Shown here piece by piece: positions 16,470 through 23,615 of a stretch of DNA of 33,364 nt (positions within the stretch are counted from its first letter, which is position 1; the number at the start of each line of letters is the position of its first letter). The DNA lies in assembly GCF_002860365.1 (NCBI RefSeq), contig NZ_NMWT01000032.1, positions 1 through 33,364 on the forward strand. Direction: 5' to 3'. Made by a program: the position numbers and the translations under genes. The notes under the pieces were generated by a model, which did not search any database, was not told the DNA's origin, and saw only the letters and a program-made list of their open reading frames with translations. The stretch comes from Bifidobacterium parmae. Lineage in GTDB: Bacteria; Actinomycetota; Actinomycetes; Actinomycetales; Bifidobacteriaceae.

Positions 16470-17399
16470 ATGACGAACGGATCCTCTGGGTGGACACGCT
16501 CCAGCTCGGCCTCATCGAACGCCGGTGGCGCCACCGGCTCGGGCGGCACCACCGGCGACGGCCATGGCGGGTGGACACGCTCCGGCACCGCGCAACCGGC
16601 GGGTTCTCCGGCATCGGGCGGCTGGGCACGCCCATCTTCTTCGTCCGCGCCGTCTGGTGGATCACCGGCATCTCCGATGCCAAGCGGTTCGGGTTGGTCG
16701 CGACCTGCCTCCTCCTCCGCACCGTCCGGCGATTCCACGGGAAACAAGCCCGATACGTCCGCCCCGTCACCATCAGACTCATCATCGCCGGCACCCTCGG
16801 CGGGGAAGTCCGGCACGGCCGCAACGACTCCCGAACCGGTCGAACCGATCTCGATCGCCTCGGTCGGCGTGGGCATGCTGGGCTCGCTCTCCCCGATCAT
16901 CTTCCTCCAGGTCTTCCAGCCGGGGAACGCGCGCATCCACATCACGCCGACGATGATGGCGATCGGCGTGATCGGCGCCACGACCGCGTATCTCGTGACA
17001 TATCTGGCATTCCGGTATCTGGGCCGCATCGCCACGACCGGCGCGGACCGTCTTGTCTGCGCGGTCGTCACCGCGGCCATGGCGTGCGGCGCCGTGATGT
17101 TCGCCAGCTCGTCGATCGTCGTGCTGATGATGGGGCAGCTGCATGCCATCCCAGTCACCGCCTCCCATTTCTTCACGCCGCGATACCAGCTTCTGCCGCA
17201 GATACCCCTAGCCTGGGCGTACGCCGTATTCGCCGTACTGGCCTTCCTCATCGCCGCATGGCTCGCGACCGCGGCGGAACGGCCGACGACCGGCAAAGGA
17301 ACGCGCATCGCGCTGTACATCATCGCCGTCGTGATCGTCGTCTTCGGCTGCGCCGTCATGCCGGCGGTCCAGCTCGCCTCCATCGGCTTCCGACCGTAG
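16470..17399 (+). CDS. Membrane protein with a Trp-Arg repeat N-terminus
   Basis: 309 residues; AAAGGAGG at 16454-16461 is one of the strongest ribosome binding sites in the window. Residues 1-125 are a Gly/Ser/Pro/Ala-rich, probably disordered stretch carrying four GWxR motifs at 7-10, 34-37, 51-54 and 75-78 (GWTR, GWTR, GWAR, GWSR). The remainder is about five transmembrane segments (roughly residues 135-155, 165-190, 200-228, 245-268, 280-305) with short loops. There is no enzyme motif and I recognise no family. It begins 2 bases after the GAP1-type gene, so the two are probably translationally coupled, and the protein may be the membrane anchor of the GTPase-GAP1 complex. The overlapping +1 frame also stays open for 411 codons, but it lacks a good start. 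Confidence 0.75.
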   Translation: MTNGSSGWTRSSSASSNAGGATGSGGTTGDGHGGWTRSGTAQPAGSPASGGWARPSSSSAPSGGSPASPMPSGSGWSRPASSSAPSGDSTGNKPDTSAPSPSDSSSPAPSAGKSGTAATTPEPVEPISIASVGVGMLGSLSPIIFLQVFQPGNARIHITPTMMAIGVIGATTAYLVTYLAFRYLGRIATTGADRLVCAVVTAAMACGAVMFASSSIVVLMMGQLHAIPVTASHFFTPRYQLLPQIPLAWAYAVFAVLAFLIAAWLATAAERPTTGKGTRIALYIIAVVIVVFGCAVMPAVQLASIGFRP

Positions 17400-17474
17400 G
17401 ACCGGACGGGAGAACACGGGAACGACGGCATCCCGACGGGCCTCATCACGACATAGGGAAGGATCATATCGACC

Positions 17475-19322
17475 ATGGACGCATCGACGAACTACTATCT
17501 GCTGCTCGGCATCTTCGATCCGGACGACGATCTGTCCGGCAGGAGCGATGCCGATCCGGAAGTGATGGAACCGATTCGTCGGGCGATTCGCGACAAGCAG
17601 CTCGAAAACGCCCGGGCCATCAACAATCCCCGCAAGGCGTTGGCGGGCAAACGCAGACTCGACCTGCTGCAGCATGCCGAAGCGGCATTGGACACGCAGG
17701 CGAAACGCGAACGGCAGTTCGATGAGGCGCGCGGCATCGTCGATGAGGCGATGGCGAAGCATGTGGGCAATTTCGCCAGCAAAGGATTCATCGCCGACCC
17801 CGAGATCGGTCTCATCGCCGGCAAGATCGCCGACGAAACCGGCTATGCGCCGACGCCGATCGCCGTACGCGCGTTCATCCGGCGGAAGCATATCGACATC
17901 CGTCGGACGGCCACGCCATCCGACGCCCTTGCACCGGCCGAACCGCCGAAACCCCGTTCCTTCACCATGTACGAGAGAATCCGTTCGTCCCTCGCCGTCT
18001 GCGGCGTGGAGGACCTGTACACGTTCCTCGGCGGCAGCCCACAGACCTGCTGGTACAAGTCGGCGTTCGAACTGCGCGGCGACGCCCGCGAACGGTTCGA
18101 GGCGATGCCGCGCAAGCACGATACGCTGACCGAGGCGCGCACGAAGCTGTTCCGCTGCTGCATCGACAGGACGTTCGCCAGCGAACGTTCGAAGGCGGAC
18201 TATGACGAGTACCTGCGGTATCTGGCGGTGATGCAGGTGCTGGATGACGCCGGCGAGGCGTGCGCCTACACGAAGACGATGGAAAGCGACAATCAGGCAC
18301 CGCATTTCATCCGTATGATCCGCGACGCCTCCGGTACGGCCGGCACGCTCGTCAGCGCCAAAACCGCCGCGGGGTATCTGCTGTGGTACTGCCAGACCCA
18401 CGACATCGCCTGCACGCCATCGCAGTGGCGGTTCGACGGAAACACTCCGAAAGCGGCATCGGAGGGCTCCGCACCGAAGGTCGCCGAAACCCCGCGCCCC
18501 TGGCCGAAACCGGGCAGCCCGCAGCGGCCCGCGCCGAAAAAGGCCCCGCAGCCGTCGGGCTGGCAGCCGTCGACCTATTCCACGTCACGCCCGCACGCGT
18601 CGGAACCACGCGAAGCCCAGCCCACTGCGAGCCGCGAGACTCCGGAGGAATGGTATCGACGCGGCGAACAAGCCCATAAGGACAAGGATTTCAAGGCCGC
18701 CGCCGCATGGTATCGCAAAGCCGGCGAAGCCGGCCACGTCAACGCCCAGATCAGAGTAGGCGACTATTGCATGTACGGCGTGGGAACACCCAAGGACGAG
18801 GAACAGGCCAGATCATGGTACCGTCGGGCGGCGGAGCAGGGCGACCGCACGGCACAGGCGCTGCTCGCCGACGCGCTGCACCATATCGACGACGGGCAAT
18901 CCGTCTATTGGTGCCGGAAGGCGGCGGAGCAAGGGGACGCCGGCGCCATGTTCGGTCTCGGCGTGAGATACGAGAAGGGAGAAGGCGTCGAAAAGGACTA
19001 CGAGCAGGCGGCGCATTGGTACCGGCTGGCGACCGAGCAAGGCAAGGGACTGTCAGCATGCTTTGCAGCCTGCCAGCTGGGCGACATGTACCTCAAGCAC
19101 CGGAACGCAAAAGGATGGACGACCGACGAACGTCAAGGCGCACTCGGACAATGGGCATACGAACACGGCAAAGCCGCGAAGCAGAATGCCGCATGGGCCG
19201 CATACTGGTACCATCAGTCGATCGCATTGACCCCCGAACCCGATACGCAACACAATGTGGAGTATGTGCAGGACCATAAGCTGAAGCCCCTGCTGAAACG
19301 GTATCCGCATCTTGCGGCGTAG
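17475..19322 (+). CDS. J-like protein with Sel1 repeats
   Basis: 615 residues. The N-terminal ~310 residues are paralogous to those of the FN3 protein at 9140. A degenerate J-like unit (YYLLLGIF ... KRERQFDEAR) has NNPR instead of HPD. A second unit (DLYTFLGG ... SKADYDEYL) is followed by a shared segment ending LLWYCQTHDIACTP. A Pro/Ser-rich linker spans about 325-385. Residues about 389-540 contain Sel1-type (TPR-like) repeats, recognisable as WYRKAGEAGHVNAQ, WYRRAAEQGDRTAQ, WCRKAAEQGDAGAM and WYRLATEQGKG. Sel1 repeats are protein-binding scaffolds. With its paralogue, this gives the two Hsp70s two alternative J-like partners carrying different target-binding tails. It is the last plus-strand gene before an 18-bp inverted repeat. 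Confidence 0.85.
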   Translation: MDASTNYYLLLGIFDPDDDLSGRSDADPEVMEPIRRAIRDKQLENARAINNPRKALAGKRRLDLLQHAEAALDTQAKRERQFDEARGIVDEAMAKHVGNFASKGFIADPEIGLIAGKIADETGYAPTPIAVRAFIRRKHIDIRRTATPSDALAPAEPPKPRSFTMYERIRSSLAVCGVEDLYTFLGGSPQTCWYKSAFELRGDARERFEAMPRKHDTLTEARTKLFRCCIDRTFASERSKADYDEYLRYLAVMQVLDDAGEACAYTKTMESDNQAPHFIRMIRDASGTAGTLVSAKTAAGYLLWYCQTHDIACTPSQWRFDGNTPKAASEGSAPKVAETPRPWPKPGSPQRPAPKKAPQPSGWQPSTYSTSRPHASEPREAQPTASRETPEEWYRRGEQAHKDKDFKAAAAWYRKAGEAGHVNAQIRVGDYCMYGVGTPKDEEQARSWYRRAAEQGDRTAQALLADALHHIDDGQSVYWCRKAAEQGDAGAMFGLGVRYEKGEGVEKDYEQAAHWYRLATEQGKGLSACFAACQLGDMYLKHRNAKGWTTDERQGALGQWAYEHGKAAKQNAAWAAYWYHQSIALTPEPDTQHNVEYVQDHKLKPLLKRYPHLAA

Positions 19323-19327
19323 TGAGG

Positions 19328-19377
19328 CTCGTCTCCATGGTCGCCGGCGGCTAGTCGGTGGCGACCATGGAGACGAG
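19328..19377. terminator. 18-bp perfect inverted repeat between convergent genes
   Basis: CTCGTCTCCATGGTCGCC at 19328-19345 is exactly mirrored by its complement at 19360-19377, with a 14-base loop. It starts 6 bases after the Sel1-protein stop. The loop holds the TAG stop of the minus-strand gene (19351-19353), so the right arm encodes that protein's last residues. The position suits a bidirectional terminator. There is no T tract on either side, so intrinsic termination is not assured; blocking of 3' decay is an alternative. Confidence 0.55.
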
Positions 19378-20388
19378 ACCGTCGATCAGGGCGCACACGA
19401 CGAAGCCGGCGGCGACCATGACGCCGACGTGCTGAATGAACGTCGGCACCGTGATGATGTTCTCGGTCATCCGCATACCGAGATAGATGGTGCCGCCTAT
19501 GCCTACGACACAGCCGATCGCAACCGTCCAGTTGGGCGTCTTCAACGGCTTGCCCGATGCGGCGCACATCACGGCGAGCACGACCACGCCGATCGCGGCC
19601 CCGATGACCGCGCCGATCGCGCTGGTCTTGGCGAAATCGGCGATCGGACCGCCATCCGGCGTGACCCAGTTCCAGAGCAGTGGGGCGACGCCGAACACGA
19701 AGGCCGCAGCCACGCCACCGAAATACAGCATCATCTGTTCGCCGAGCGCTTCCGCGGCGTCGAAGAGCTTGAGCCGGTTCATGAAATCGGCGAAGGAGGA
19801 TTGCTCGGACGTTGCGGATGCCGACGTCGATGAAGGCGCGGAAGCGGCGGCAGCCGCCTGTCGCCGCGGGGATGCCTTCCCCGTCGTCTCCGTCGCCGAA
19901 GCGGCGAGGAACACGGCATCCAGCATCGATCTGCCCACCAGGCACGTGCCATAGTCGTCCGGACCCGCCATCTGAACGGCGTGCGCGAGCGCGGTGAGGT
20001 CGACGGCTCCGGGCAGTTCCCGCAGATACCGGTCCGCGAGACGCTTCGATTCGGCGACATACTCGGCCGGATCGCGCTGCCCCAACGCGTAACGGAATGT
20101 GTCGCCGATGGAGCTCTCCACTATTCCGTACACCAGCTCGGCATACGAGGCCGGCACCATCGCTATCGCCGGGCCGATCTGTCCTCCCCAACGCCTGAGC
20201 CGTGTAGTGGCGTCAAGGTAACTGTTGGCGATACTGAGCGGTGCCAGCTGCGCTGCGATCACCGCCAGCTTGCCGTTGTCCGCGACGTGCGTCAGCCATT
20301 GGGCGCTCGCCTTGTCGTTGGGGGCGAGTCGTATGGCCTCCATCAGCGTGTCCTGGTCGAGCGTCCTTCCCTCGAACGTCGTCATCAT
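19351..20388 (-). CDS. Membrane protein with a helical cytoplasmic head
   Basis: 345 residues; two ATGs (20388 and 20385) follow a GGAGAGGAG stretch. Residues 1-170 are helical and polar (for example PNDKASAQWLTHVADNGKL), without a familiar motif. Residues 170-205 are a Ser/Ala low-complexity linker. Four transmembrane segments follow (about 225-245, 262-285, 292-312, 320-342). It lies 28 bases downstream of the zinc-ribbon-tailed gene on the same strand, so the pair is probably an operon. I recognise no family. Layout (soluble head, disordered linker, several membrane helices) matches the protein at 16470-17399, suggesting a similar anchoring role; this is inference. Confidence 0.75.
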   Translation of the reverse strand: MMTTFEGRTLDQDTLMEAIRLAPNDKASAQWLTHVADNGKLAVIAAQLAPLSIANSYLDATTRLRRWGGQIGPAIAMVPASYAELVYGIVESSIGDTFRYALGQRDPAEYVAESKRLADRYLRELPGAVDLTALAHAVQMAGPDDYGTCLVGRSMLDAVFLAASATETTGKASPRRQAAAAASAPSSTSASATSEQSSFADFMNRLKLFDAAEALGEQMMLYFGGVAAAFVFGVAPLLWNWVTPDGGPIADFAKTSAIGAVIGAAIGVVVLAVMCAASGKPLKTPNWTVAIGCVVGIGGTIYLGMRMTENIITVPTFIQHVGVMVAAGFVVCALIDGLVSMVATD

Positions 20389-20416
20389 GCTTCTCCTCTC
20401 CGTATCGGCTCATCCG

Positions 20417-21526
20417 TCAGCGCAGTTTCGCGCCGCATTGCGTGCAGAATCGGCGGTTCACGGGAATCCTGCCGCCACATCGCGGGCAGACGACCTTTTC
20501 GGTGACGATCCGCCGGTTCGCGCGTCGCGTCGACGCCGCGGGCTGAGGCGACGCCGTCGGCTGCGGGACGGGCTGGGGCGCCGGAACCGTAGCGGAGAAC
20601 ACCTGCGAATCCGTCCGGAATCCGTTGCGCGCATCGGTAAGGAACCGCTGCACGATGTCGTCGACGATCCGACGGTACCGGTCCCGCGACTGTCCGGGAG
20701 CGAAGCAGCTTCTCGGCACAGACAGCGCGAACTGCACGATCCCCTCCCCGTCGCCGGCATCCGCCCACACGATGTGGTAGCCGCCGTTGATGACGCGGTC
20801 GCCGCCGTACCGTGCGACGTAGGAGTCACAATCGGTGATCTCCACCGGCATCGACATCACCGGCGACGGCAATCCCATCGATTCGAGGCCCTGATCGCCG
20901 AACATGATCGTCTGCGCCATGTCCCCCTCGCCGATCACGGTGGTGTAGCATCCGTATGCGCCGCGTTCCCAGCCTCCCATGGCGCAGAAGAAGCCCGCCG
21001 GCATCAGGTCGATCACCGGATACTCCTCCACGCCTTTCACATGTTGCACGAGCTGCCCGTAACCCGGCACCTCCCATGGCGCGACGAGGCCTCCCGCGCG
21101 CATGATCTCGCACGCGTCACGGTCGGCCATAACGGTCCTTGGACTGCTGAAATGCAGATCATGCCGCGAAAAGACGTCCGCGGAACCTCGGCACAGGAAT
21201 CTCAATGTCATCTGCGGATCCCTGCTGGGCAGAATCATCAAGGCGGACCCCGCCGGACCATCGAACAGCATCCACACCACTTCGGTGCCCGCGCTCGCCA
21301 CGATGCCTTCGACCATATACCTGCTCTGCGTCAGATCCTCCTCGATCAGCGAATCGACCAAGGGCAGCAACTGCGCGGATGTCAGAGTCGACGAGTAGTA
21401 GACCATGACCGTTCTCTGAGCATTCCTGATATGCCTACGCAGTCCGGCCTTCGGATCGTCGTCGCCCGCCGGTTCAAGATAGTCGTAAACGTCCGTCGCG
21501 CGCTTTCCATCAGGCAATCCCACCAT
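20417..21526 (-). CDS. Uncharacterised protein with a zinc-ribbon tail
   Basis: 369 residues from the ATG at 21526, preferred over 21586 because GGGAGGAA lies just upstream and the longer version would read through a cluster of operator-like repeats. The body (about residues 1-300) is an alpha/beta protein of a family I do not recognise, with the conserved segments WMLFDGPAGSALM and GLVAPWEVPGYG. These reappear in the broken gene at 22349-23590, so the two are paralogues on opposite strands. A Pro/Gln linker leads to a C-terminal zinc ribbon, CPRCG...FCTQCGAKLR, the same tail as on three other proteins here. No membrane segment is seen. It is probably co-transcribed with the membrane protein downstream. 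Confidence 0.8.
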   Translation of the reverse strand: MVGLPDGKRATDVYDYLEPAGDDDPKAGLRRHIRNAQRTVMVYYSSTLTSAQLLPLVDSLIEEDLTQSRYMVEGIVASAGTEVVWMLFDGPAGSALMILPSRDPQMTLRFLCRGSADVFSRHDLHFSSPRTVMADRDACEIMRAGGLVAPWEVPGYGQLVQHVKGVEEYPVIDLMPAGFFCAMGGWERGAYGCYTTVIGEGDMAQTIMFGDQGLESMGLPSPVMSMPVEITDCDSYVARYGGDRVINGGYHIVWADAGDGEGIVQFALSVPRSCFAPGQSRDRYRRIVDDIVQRFLTDARNGFRTDSQVFSATVPAPQPVPQPTASPQPAASTRRANRRIVTEKVVCPRCGGRIPVNRRFCTQCGAKLR

Positions 21527-21545
21527 GTCGGTTCCTCCCGTCGCC

Positions 21546-21591
21546 GACGCATGCCGGCCGTAGTCGTCCCGCATGCGTCCATGCATGCGTC
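21546..21591. promoter_or_regulatory. Three-copy GCATGCGTC cluster, operator-like
   Basis: The 9-mer GCATGCGTC occurs at 21571-21579 and 21583-21591, and as its inverse complement GACGCATGC at 21546-21554. Three copies in 46 bases, in both orientations, lie just upstream of the minus-strand gene's ribosome binding site and downstream of its candidate -10 box, a typical place for a repressor site. No regulator gene is visible in the window. Confidence 0.45.
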
Positions 21592-21625
21592 TTCGAGAAG
21601 GGGATGGCGACTGCCATGAATGATT

Positions 21626-21636
21626 CCGATGATACC
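21626..21636 (-). promoter_or_regulatory. Candidate minus-strand promoter (-10 TATCAT)
   Basis: Read on the minus strand the sequence is GGTATCATCGG, about 100 bases before the start at 21526. Nearly the same 11-mer, GGTATCATTGG, precedes the tubulin-like gene. TATCAT fits a -10 box; the -35 region is weak. A plus-strand TAGGGT at 21710-21715 could serve the gene at 21807. Confidence 0.3.
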
Positions 21637-21806
21637 GCCTTTCGTCTCCTATTGCGGCATCGACGCGACATGTCCCATGTCGAACACGGAACGAACGGCC
21701 TCATGGTGCTAGGGTGAAAGATGTGTTCCGGCCATTCGGCCCCTCCTTCTTCCCCGGCATCGCGACGCCGCGACGGCCGCATCACCCATTTACGAAGGAG
21801 AGCATC

Positions 21807-22313
21807 ATGGCGAACTACAGTCCCGACCTGTTCCACGCGGTCACCGCGTATCTCGATTCGCGGAACTTCACGTACGAGACGAACCCCGATACGGGCGTGG
21901 TCACGTTGGAATGGAATTTCTCGCGGTCCACCGCCGTCAAGAGGGCGCGCATCAACTTCGACATCACGTCCGAGGCGATCTGCGTCACCAACCAGCCCGA
22001 GATCCCCGAAGGATCGCTGTCGGTAGTCAGGCAGGTCCCGGCCGACGACACGGACCGTCTCGCGGACGCGATGATCTTCCTCACGGCGGCGAACTACAAC
22101 CGCATCCACTTCGCGTTCCAGATGGATCCGACCACGGGAACGGTCAACAGCACCAGCAGCCTGTACTGCGGCGCGTACGTACCGCCCGCCGAACTCATCG
22201 ACCAGGTGTTCCGGCACGCGAACGACGCGTGGGAGATCAACGGCGACGAGTTCATCAACGTGCTGGAGCACCGCAAGGATCCGCTCGTCGCCGCCGCGGA
22301 CGCGAACCGTTGA
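21807..22313 (+). CDS. YbjN-like small protein
   Basis: 168 residues from ATG 21807, with AAGGAG at 21795-21800 six bases upstream. It begins with a helix and a YLDSRNFTYETN segment, followed by alternating strands and helices: GVVTLEWNFS, ARINFDITSEAICVTN, then a helix with FLTAANYNRIHFAFQMD and a long C-terminal helix (ELIDQVFRHANDAWE). This order resembles YbjN/type III secretion chaperone-like folds, which bind other proteins rather than catalyse. It ends 35 bases before the broken zinc-ribbon gene, probably one transcript. The family call is by shape and short motifs only. Confidence 0.65.
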   Translation: MANYSPDLFHAVTAYLDSRNFTYETNPDTGVVTLEWNFSRSTAVKRARINFDITSEAICVTNQPEIPEGSLSVVRQVPADDTDRLADAMIFLTAANYNRIHFAFQMDPTTGTVNSTSSLYCGAYVPPAELIDQVFRHANDAWEINGDEFINVLEHRKDPLVAAADANR

Positions 22314-22348
22314 TCCCGCACGTCGACCGATAGGGAAAGGAAGACATC

Positions 22349-23590
22349 ATGGTGGATCTCAGCCTGTTCAACGACACAAGCAGCTCTCCGATCACACGAT
22401 TCGGAGGCCCGTTCGACGACAACGACATGACCAAAGGGGTGTACAACCTACTGTCCGCGGCACCGGGAATCATCTTGTATTCGCAGGCGCCGGCGGAACA
22501 ATTGCTCACCACGCTCGACGGCATATTCCCGGACCTCAACTTCAAAGCTTCAAGACACTCCGACTCCGGCTGCCTGAACACGGATATGACCGGCGAACTC
22601 GCCGGCGGATTATTGTACTGGAGTCTGTTCGAGGGTCCGCAGGGTTCCGCCATGATGTGCATCGCCGCCGGAGGCGAGGCGACGAAGTTGCTGCGCGTCG
22701 AATGCCTGCATGAAACGCTGATATGATCGAAACGACATCCGGATTTCGCCATCGTCAACGCCCTGTTCGACAACGGCGTCGCCACCGTGGGAGCGGCCGC
22801 GGCGATCGGCATGGGCAGCGTGGTGGCGCCATGGTACGTACCCGGTTTCGAACATACGCATGAACCCACGACTCACAATGATTCGGCGAAGGACGGCTAT
22901 GATCTGGGACTGATGTCGCCGGAGCTCGTCCGCGCACTGGCATCATGGAGACAGGTCGGCTACGACATGTACCTGAAACCGTACGATGCCGAGGGATTCG
23001 GCGACGTCAACCTGTTCGCGACCGCCGGCGTCGAACACGACGACCCCGGTCCGAAACTGCTGTTCCCTCTCAGTACCATGACGGAGCAGGAACTGACGGC
23101 CACGTGGAGCGGCGTGGAACGATTCGGCCCATGCCGACCGTATCTGTTTTCCGGCATCGGAACGGTGATGTGCGATCTCGACCCACAGGCGACGGCGGAG
23201 CAGGTGGATGAACGAGCCCGTGAGCTGTTGGGCACCGTCCACCGATGGCTGCACCGCAATGACGGCGGCAAAGACGACGCCACATCGGCGTCTCCCGTAT
23301 CGACCGCATCGACATCCCAATCGGCATCCTCATCCGATTCCCACTCGCGCCGCCTGCACGACGCGCTCAAGGCGCGTCTCGACGCGACGCTGGGGCGTTC
23401 GCCTGCGAGCGCGGCGGGCACGCCGAGCGCGAGTCCGGCCGCTTCCCCCGTTCCCATGCCATCGGCCCCGTCCGCCCCGTCACCTGCAGCATCCGCACCG
23501 CAGACCGGCAGACGGTTCTGCACGAGCTGCGGCGCCAAACTGTCGCCGAACGCGAAGTTCTGCGGCCAATGCGGTGCGAAGGTCCGCTGA
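22349..23590 (+). pseudogene. Zinc-ribbon-tailed paralogue interrupted by an in-frame TGA
   Basis: A start with a strong ribosome binding site (GGGAAAGGAAG) opens a frame that stops at TGA 22724-22726 after 125 residues. The same frame then continues without another stop to 23590. The two parts together (413 codons plus the TGA) align with the minus-strand gene at 20417-21526: WSLFEGPQGSAMM before the stop matches WMLFDGPAGSALM, and SVVAPWYVPGF after it matches GLVAPWEVPGY, with similar spacing. The tail carries a Ser/Ala/Pro linker with SPVPMP and the zinc ribbon FCTSCGAKL...FCGQCGAKVR. No good start exists just after the TGA (the first is a GTG at 22787 without a ribosome binding site). A recent nonsense mutation is most likely; sequencing error or stop readthrough are the alternatives. 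Confidence 0.75.
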
Positions 23591-23615
23591 GTCGGCCCAT
23601 CCGCGGGAACCGGAC

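Noticed and set aside
16490-17725. 411-codon frame overlapping the membrane protein at 16470
   Set aside because: It has no ribosome binding site, and runs into the start of the Sel1 protein gene; the other frame has a strong site and clear membrane helices.
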